In this document: positions 56,506-61,539 of the stretch, piece after piece
How the letters are laid out: each line of letters starts with the position of its first letter
Position numbering within the stretch: the first letter of the stretch is position 1
NCBI GenBank assembly: GCA_030849065.1
Contig: JASAON010001570.1
Coordinates: 1-61,539, forward strand
DNA length: 61,539 nucleotides
Direction: 5' to 3'
Source: Jaenimonas drosophilae
Lineage: Eukaryota > Euglenozoa > Kinetoplastea > Trypanosomatida > Trypanosomatidae
Notes under the pieces: generated by a model
Seen by the model: only the letters and a program-made list of their open reading frames with translations
Database searches by the model: none
Told to the model about the DNA's origin: nothing
Program-made: the position numbers and the translations under genes

Positions 56506-58686
56506 ATGACCAACCCGCCACCTACCAACCATTTTTCAGTGAACGATGGCACCTTCTGCCGCTTTAACTACACCCATTCCCAGCCTCAATGGAGGGAAGT
56601 AATGCAGATGGCTCAACGCTCTGCTTCCCCTGCCTTTCCATTCCAGGATGCAAGTGGGAACCCATTGGTAGTCCGACGGCTTCACCTCTCGCAAACTCTG
56701 GAGTGCTGGGGCTGTGGCTTCAGCATGCGCAGCTGCATTTGTCTCGCGTGCGGTGTGTGTACGAAGTCGATGCATTCCAAGAAGCAACGCCACTGCATGC
56801 GGTGTCGGCGTCCCACATGCTCCTCGTGCCTCTCTCGCAAACGTCACGTGCATGGATTTCCAAAACCCGTGAGCTGCTGCGATCAGTGTGCTGCGCCGTG
56901 GGCCCTCGCCAACCTCAGCAAACGTGAAGAGCGCGGGCTCTTTTGGGGGCTCTATGTTCTTCGTCGTGCTGGAGAGATGCCGCGTCTCTGCATCAACCCC
57001 GCCTGCTGTCTGATGACCTACCATCCCATTTGCTACCAATGTGGCTTCCCTACGGTCATGACTCGACCACACTTCGAGCGTCTTGTTCGGACAGGATCGT
57101 GTGAGCAACACCGCGTTCGCGAGGTAGATTTGGCGGAAATGGATAATCGTACCAATACCCTTAGCGGTGCTCAGCCAGAGTTGGTGGAAGAGTGCTTTCG
57201 TGCCTGCTTTCATCAGTATGAGGAGCTGGCCGTCTTCCGAAACATCTCAAGTACGTCCACAGCGCATCGCTTTCTGCTGTCCATGATTGCTTCCTCGGTG
57301 GCCTATGAGTACGACAGTGCGCCGAACATGACACTCAAACTCTCGGATGTACCTTACGCACGTCTCCTGCGCATTGTGGAGTTTGGCCCTCGCTTCACCA
57401 TTTTGGAGGCACCAGGTAAGTTGAGATTTATTGCCTTTCCAGGTACCCACAACTGGCGAACGCGTCTCGTGGATCTTCGCTTCTCAGAAACGACACGCGA
57501 GCTGTGGAAACCCGTCATCTCTGGTGTGTCCGTCGATGCATCAGGCAACTCAATCATGGTGAGTGGCGGCGTTGCCAAGTTTGCTGAGTACACGGTGCAT
57601 AGTGGTTTTGCGACGGAAGCCAGCGAAACCGGGCTGGATTTGGACCAGCTCATTCAATCCGTAAAGGATGGATACAAACTTGTGTTGTCTGGCCACTCAC
57701 TGGGTGGAGTGGTGGCACAGCTGCTCACCATCGAGCTCATCCTCCGCGAGCCTTCTCTCTTTTTCACGCCGGAGGGGGTGGCGAACACGGACCGGCTCCT
57801 CTGCGTTGCCCTTGGTGCTCCCATGGCTGGAAACTATCAGCTGGTGAGTTTTGTGGAGCAGGGCGGGATGACCGACTTTTTTCACTCCCTCGTCTACCGC
57901 AGCGATGTAGTTCCTCGTATTTGCTGTGGTGATGAGATCACCTGGGATGTTGCCACAAAAGTGCTGCGCGCTGCCACATCTGCCGCAAAGCACGTCCATC
58001 GCTGGTTCGGAGGTCGCTGGGGAAATGCAGTCACAAACAACGCCGCAACAGCCCCGCTCAATGAAATGGGGGAAGATGAGGAGGAAGAGGATGATGATGA
58101 CGATGAGGAGGCCACCGGCTCACCACGGGTGCCCCACCACGAGATAACAGGATGTGGTACCACTGGCCCCATGGCAGAAGCACATGCAGCGGGGCTGTCT
58201 TTGGAGGACTACGTTGACTCCACTATTCGCACAGGTCGCACGGTGCGGGTGATGCAAGAAGATCATCCTACCCAAGAAGAAATCTTGCGTCGAGATGAAT
58301 CACTTCACCACGCGATCTCCAGGGTCATCACCCCATGCAGCTCGCTACCCAGCATGGAGGTTGCTCGAGCAAGTGGGGAGGATAGCGACAGTCGTCGTCG
58401 CTTAACGGCAGCAGAGGTGGTTGACGAAGCCGCAGATGAGCCCGACGACATATTGGCCACAGTCGAAATGCAGGAAACTCACCGACGTGTGCATCGTCGT
58501 TTTGCACCCTTTGGAATGTATCACTTTCTGGAGTATGGAGATTCTACGTACTTTGCTTCCAATGACTCCGAAACAGTCTTCGGTTTGCTCAAAGGTGGTC
58601 CGGGAAGAAAGGTGCTCTTTATCGACCACTCCGTGGCGTCGTACAACCGTGCGACGATGATCCACCTCTACGCCCAGAGTGCGTGA
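56506..58686 (+). CDS. FYVE-like zinc-finger class 3 lipase
   Basis: 726 residues from the ATG at 56506 (a longer frame starts with TTG). The N-terminal third is Cys-rich: CGVC, then KKQRHCMRCRRPTCSSCLSR and CCDQC, the spacing CxxC...HCxxC-x4-CxxC...CxxC of a FYVE domain, with the RRHHCR motif degraded to KKQRHCMR. A second CxxxC...CxxC knuckle follows (residues 165-185). The rest is a class 3 (Rml-like) lipase: oxyanion region FIAFPGTHNWRTRL, nucleophile elbow GHSLGG with Ser398, Asp467 in RSDVVPRICC and His673 in FGMYHFLEYG, so a full triad. An acidic insert lies between Asp and His. Likely a membrane-associated phospholipase or acyl hydrolase on PI3P endosomes (inference). Confidence 0.85.
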   Translation: MTNPPPTNHFSVNDGTFCRFNYTHSQPQWREVMQMAQRSASPAFPFQDASGNPLVVRRLHLSQTLECWGCGFSMRSCICLACGVCTKSMHSKKQRHCMRCRRPTCSSCLSRKRHVHGFPKPVSCCDQCAAPWALANLSKREERGLFWGLYVLRRAGEMPRLCINPACCLMTYHPICYQCGFPTVMTRPHFERLVRTGSCEQHRVREVDLAEMDNRTNTLSGAQPELVEECFRACFHQYEELAVFRNISSTSTAHRFLLSMIASSVAYEYDSAPNMTLKLSDVPYARLLRIVEFGPRFTILEAPGKLRFIAFPGTHNWRTRLVDLRFSETTRELWKPVISGVSVDASGNSIMVSGGVAKFAEYTVHSGFATEASETGLDLDQLIQSVKDGYKLVLSGHSLGGVVAQLLTIELILREPSLFFTPEGVANTDRLLCVALGAPMAGNYQLVSFVEQGGMTDFFHSLVYRSDVVPRICCGDEITWDVATKVLRAATSAAKHVHRWFGGRWGNAVTNNAATAPLNEMGEDEEEEDDDDDEEATGSPRVPHHEITGCGTTGPMAEAHAAGLSLEDYVDSTIRTGRTVRVMQEDHPTQEEILRRDESLHHAISRVITPCSSLPSMEVARASGEDSDSRRRLTAAEVVDEAADEPDDILATVEMQETHRRVHRRFAPFGMYHFLEYGDSTYFASNDSETVFGLLKGGPGRKVLFIDHSVASYNRATMIHLYAQSA

Positions 58687-58951
58687 TGCCAAAAAGCTCA
58701 TGTCAATTGGAGTTGTGTCTCCTATTTCTGCATTGTTTGCTATATATTGATTACTATTATCGCAACGAAAATAAAAGGGGGGTTGTGAACATCGTGTGTG
58801 GAGTGATGTGCTGGTGTGCTAAGGTGACTCTCGTACCATCTCTTTCTTCGTTGTTGCGTCTTTGAGCAATCACACACTTCATACTCTCTCTGGAGTAGGT
58901 AGTGGTGGTAGGTACAGGTCGGGTTACCACCACGTAGGTAGCCATTGACGG

Positions 58952-60952
58952 ATGAGCATCATTATCAACAATACTTCTTCCTTCTCATGCAGTGGCTGGT
59001 CCGGCAGCTACGAACTTCAATACGGTGATGCCGTTAAAACTGATGACTTGGCAGCATCTACGCGCAGCAGCAACAATAGTAAAGACACGGAAAAACTCGT
59101 ACAGTGGACCACACCGTCCTCAGGTAGAAGCCACACGCACAACAGGGCTGCATGCCGCTCGTGTAAAGTACACCTCAAACGTGGTAAGTCAATGGATCGA
59201 ATACACGCCTCAGACACACCACAGGAGTGTTGTCGGTGTACCCGTTGCCTCCAGTGGAGCTGTGGTTCATGTTGTTCCTGCTCCACACGGCTTCACCGCC
59301 ATGGTACACCGTGGAACCCGAGCGGATCCAAACTCTGCCGTTTGTGTATGTCCCCCGCTGCCCTTCTTACTCTTTTGGATAGCCACGCAATGACCTCCGC
59401 TGCTCCAGCACACCACCCGACTCAGCTTCCCTCTGGCCTTTCGTGGGGGCTGCACATGCTGGCCTGTGTCATGGATGCACCACGTCGGTGCGTCGATTCG
59501 CAATGTCAGGAAGCTCCCACCTACGCCTTCACATGCTCCTGTGGGCTTCCCACAATGGCCACCACTCGTTGTGGCAGCCGGCGCATCATAATTCCCCCGA
59601 GCCTCTCAGACGCCGAGATACATCGCCTCGACTACGTGGAGGCCTGCGCACGGGACCGCCTCCGAGCTGCCAAGGTCTGCCCCGTAGAACCTCACTCCTC
59701 CAATGAGGGGGCTAACGGATCTTCTTCTCGCTCTGTGACGGGCCTCTTCCACATCTTTGCCGCCATCTCCGTGGCAGCCGACGTCGAGTCGACCTCGGAT
59801 CTCTCCACAACTGGTCTGCGTCTGTGGGCCAATGACCTACCGTTTGCACGCGAGCTAAGCGTGATGAGTGTGGGAGCCCAATGCTGCATCTTCGAGAGCT
59901 GTGTTGGTGTGCAACTCGTGTCCTTCACCTCCTATGCCTGGAAGGACCTTCACGCGGGGGAGATGGCGGAGCGGGAGGTGTGGACGACCAACACGCCACA
60001 GAAGAGGACGTGCCGCATAGGGACGGTTGTTGTATCGGAAAAGGAAGCAGAGCAACTAGGCTTGACGCAGCGTGTAGGGAGCTTCCGTTCCTTTGGCTCG
60101 GTTGTTATGGCTGTCGAGCGACTTCGGCATACGCTGATGGTAGATGTTCTACGCATGATGCAGCAAGGTCATGATGTGGTGTTGTGCGGCCACGCCTGTG
60201 CTGGAAGTGCCGCCTTCATCATGGCGGCGTTCTTCTTTCTGGAGCATACCGAGCTTGCCAAAAAACATCTCCGCTGCGTCACCACGGGCTCACCAGTCAT
60301 TACGGACGCCGGTCTACGGTCCATGCTGGATGCCTATCATCTTGAGTTCGCCTTCCATCTCTTCGTCTGCCGTGGTGATGTACTTCCACGTCTGTGTTGC
60401 CGACCGCTGGCGGCATTCTCAGACACCGCCACTGTGGCCTCCAGTCCTCAGCCACTGGCAGTACTCCGCGTATCTCCATGGAGTAGACTCAAGCAACAAC
60501 TGTGGAAGCGGATTCCATCTCGAGATTCATCATCCGCAAGGTCATCTAAGGCCAACACCCCCCGGGTCTCGGCCTACCCACATCGCGAGCCGTTCGCGAC
60601 GGATGAGTCCCACAACCCTCTAAGCTTCTGCAGCGTGCACTCCGACGGTGACTTGGTTGCCAGACTTCAGAAGCCTGAGTTGGTTCCCTGGGGAACCCAT
60701 CATTTTTTGTACTGCAACAGTCGATGGGGAAACTCCTCATACCGCTGCACAACAACTTCGCATCATACGATGAACGTGCTCCGTGAACCCATCATCAAAA
60801 GCGTGAGGAGCAACGACCATGAAATGACTTCCTATGGTCTTGCTCTTGTGGAATACGTCTTTTCCCAGAGGGAAGTGTCAAGTCCCTCAACCGAGGCGGG
60901 GTTCAGATATATGTTCTTTGCTTCGACACTTTCATGTGATTTTGGCTTGTGA
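58952..60952 (+). CDS. FYVE-like pseudolipase, tandem paralogue of the upstream gene
   Basis: 666 residues. It is the diverged tandem copy of the FYVE-lipase: Cys-rich N-terminus (CRSCKVHLKRG, CCRCTRCLQWSCGSCCSCST, CRLC), LSWGLHMLACVMDAPRRCVD aligning with LFWGLYVLRRAGEMPRLCIN, and a lipase region with RGDVLPRLCC (Asp476) and WGTHHFLYCN (His584). The nucleophile elbow is GHACAG, so the Ser is Ala415 and the oxyanion region (VSFTSYAWKDLH) lacks the PGT motif. The triad is broken and the protein should not hydrolyse lipids by the usual mechanism, yet the frame is intact for 2 kb. A scaffold or lipid-binding role is inferred. The start ATG at 58952 follows a spacer with several pyrimidine stretches. 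Confidence 0.8.
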   Translation: MSIIINNTSSFSCSGWSGSYELQYGDAVKTDDLAASTRSSNNSKDTEKLVQWTTPSSGRSHTHNRAACRSCKVHLKRGKSMDRIHASDTPQECCRCTRCLQWSCGSCCSCSTRLHRHGTPWNPSGSKLCRLCMSPAALLTLLDSHAMTSAAPAHHPTQLPSGLSWGLHMLACVMDAPRRCVDSQCQEAPTYAFTCSCGLPTMATTRCGSRRIIIPPSLSDAEIHRLDYVEACARDRLRAAKVCPVEPHSSNEGANGSSSRSVTGLFHIFAAISVAADVESTSDLSTTGLRLWANDLPFARELSVMSVGAQCCIFESCVGVQLVSFTSYAWKDLHAGEMAEREVWTTNTPQKRTCRIGTVVVSEKEAEQLGLTQRVGSFRSFGSVVMAVERLRHTLMVDVLRMMQQGHDVVLCGHACAGSAAFIMAAFFFLEHTELAKKHLRCVTTGSPVITDAGLRSMLDAYHLEFAFHLFVCRGDVLPRLCCRPLAAFSDTATVASSPQPLAVLRVSPWSRLKQQLWKRIPSRDSSSARSSKANTPRVSAYPHREPFATDESHNPLSFCSVHSDGDLVARLQKPELVPWGTHHFLYCNSRWGNSSYRCTTTSHHTMNVLREPIIKSVRSNDHEMTSYGLALVEYVFSQREVSSPSTEAGFRYMFFASTLSCDFGL

Positions 60953-61109
60953 TTGCCTTGAGTCGTAACGTTGCTCATGACGTGACCGCTATATCTGCTT
61001 TGCTTTGCGGAATACAATGCGGATGCATTTTGAAATAGCGCTGCCCTTTTTCTTTGTTGTGTCTCTGAGACGCCATTCATGGAGTGACGATCTGTGCCTG
61101 TGTGAGCGA

Positions 61110-61146
61110 CTTTCTCCTTCCGCACCTATCTTCTTTGTACGTTAAG
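61110..61146 (+). promoter_or_regulatory. Predicted spliced-leader acceptor for the rightmost gene
   Basis: A pyrimidine-rich tract at 61110-61139 (CTTTCTCCTTCCGC then CTATCTTCTTTG) is followed by AG at 61145-61146, 75 bases before the ATG at 61222. Confidence 0.55.
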
Positions 61147-61221
61147 TCGTTGATGATTCTGTACTGTATTCTCCCAACAATTTGTGGGGTGAAGAACAAC
61201 TAGAGCTACATTTAGCACAAC

Positions 61222-61539
61222 ATGATAGATTCATCCGCACCAACTGCGTCACAGCTTTACGATGAAGCTTTCGAGTGCTGCCAAAATGGCGACTTCCAGG
61301 ATTGCCGGAGCCTGGCAGAGCGTGCGCTCGAGCACCTTAGCCGTCGTGAATCACTCAGGATAGGTGGCTCATCTGCCGTACAGGACCACTACCTATTCTG
61401 CGATTTGCTGCTTCTTCTGTCGAACATGTACAGCGCAGTTGGTGATTTTGTGGAGGCAGAACGACTACTCTCAACCTGCACTGGGTACATTGACGAGCAC
61501 TTCAACCAAGACCATCCTACTTTGGCAGCTGTTTTGTAC
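61222..61539 (+). CDS. Partial TPR-like protein, C-terminus outside window
   Basis: 106 codons are open from the ATG at 61222 to the window end; the frame is too short to be judged fully. The sequence is helical with tetratricopeptide-like features: SQLYDEAFECCQNGDFQDCR, then after a gap FCDLLLLLSNMYSAVGDFVE followed by AERLLSTCTGYIDEHFNQDH. The pattern of paired helices with G-D/N-F and A-E-R-L-L turns, and a 'HP-T-L-A-A-V' at the edge, resembles kinesin-light-chain-type or SMYD C-terminal TPR repeats. An exact family cannot be assigned without the rest. Confidence 0.7.
   Translation, partial: MIDSSAPTASQLYDEAFECCQNGDFQDCRSLAERALEHLSRRESLRIGGSSAVQDHYLFCDLLLLLSNMYSAVGDFVEAERLLSTCTGYIDEHFNQDHPTLAAVLY

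Noticed and set aside
1..61539. Mobile elements, retroposons, CRISPR arrays or viral genes
   Set aside because: No reverse transcriptase, integrase, transposase, terminal repeats or spaced direct repeats were recognised.

Overview
The window looks like a nuclear contig from a kinetoplastid flagellate (trypanosomatid or bodonid; I cannot resolve which from sequence alone). Long intronless genes stand head to tail in two unidirectional blocks. All genes left of about 27.8 kb are on the minus strand and all genes right of about 28.4 kb are on the plus strand, so the block boundary is one divergent strand-switch region. Most start codons are preceded by a polypyrimidine tract and an AG, as expected for spliced-leader trans-splicing. 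The content also fits: a kinetoplast-associated HMG-like protein with a short presequence, a greatly N-extended mitoribosomal uS9m, a PPR/SAP protein and several axonemal proteins. One ambiguous base (51016) shows that this is draft assembly.

Minus-strand block, read from the strand switch leftwards: a small one-TM protein, mitoribosomal uS9m, a TMEM234-like membrane protein, an RsmH/METTL15-like methyltransferase with a degenerate C-terminal motif, a class II (SIRT4/SIR2rp2-like) sirtuin, chaperonin CCT3, an RRM protein, a kinetoplast-associated HMG-like protein, a PPR/SAP protein, an RPGRIP1L/NPHP8-like transition-zone protein, a disordered protein, a Rictor/AVO3-like TORC2 subunit, a short unknown, an orphan type I membrane glycoprotein, exonuclease 1, and a partial unknown protein running off the left edge.

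Plus-strand block, read rightwards: Fused/STK36 kinase, radial spoke protein RSP4/6, a long-chain acyl-CoA synthetase-like protein with a doubtful catalytic lysine, a HEAT-repeat TTI1-like protein, cohesin loader SCC2, a candidate TFIIIC B-block subunit, N-acetyltransferase NAA10, an ALADIN-like nucleoporin, a CCDC42/CFAP73-family axonemal protein, an RNF212/ZIP3-like RING protein, a Rab5-like GTPase, a FYVE-like zinc-finger lipase followed directly by a paralogue that lost its nucleophile, and the start of a TPR-like protein at the right edge.

Kinetoplastid gene blocks are co-transcribed without being functional operons, so neighbourhood is weak evidence of shared function. Three themes still stand out: cilium/flagellum (RPGRIP1L, Fused, RSP4/6, CCDC42-like), mitochondrion/kinetoplast (uS9m, RsmH-like, sirtuin, PPR/SAP, HMG-like), and chromosomes/signalling (SCC2, EXO1, RNF212-like, Rictor, TTI1-like). 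The most distinctive local structure is the Rab5-like, FYVE-lipase and FYVE-pseudolipase trio near the right end. I saw no tRNA, rRNA, mobile element or CRISPR array.
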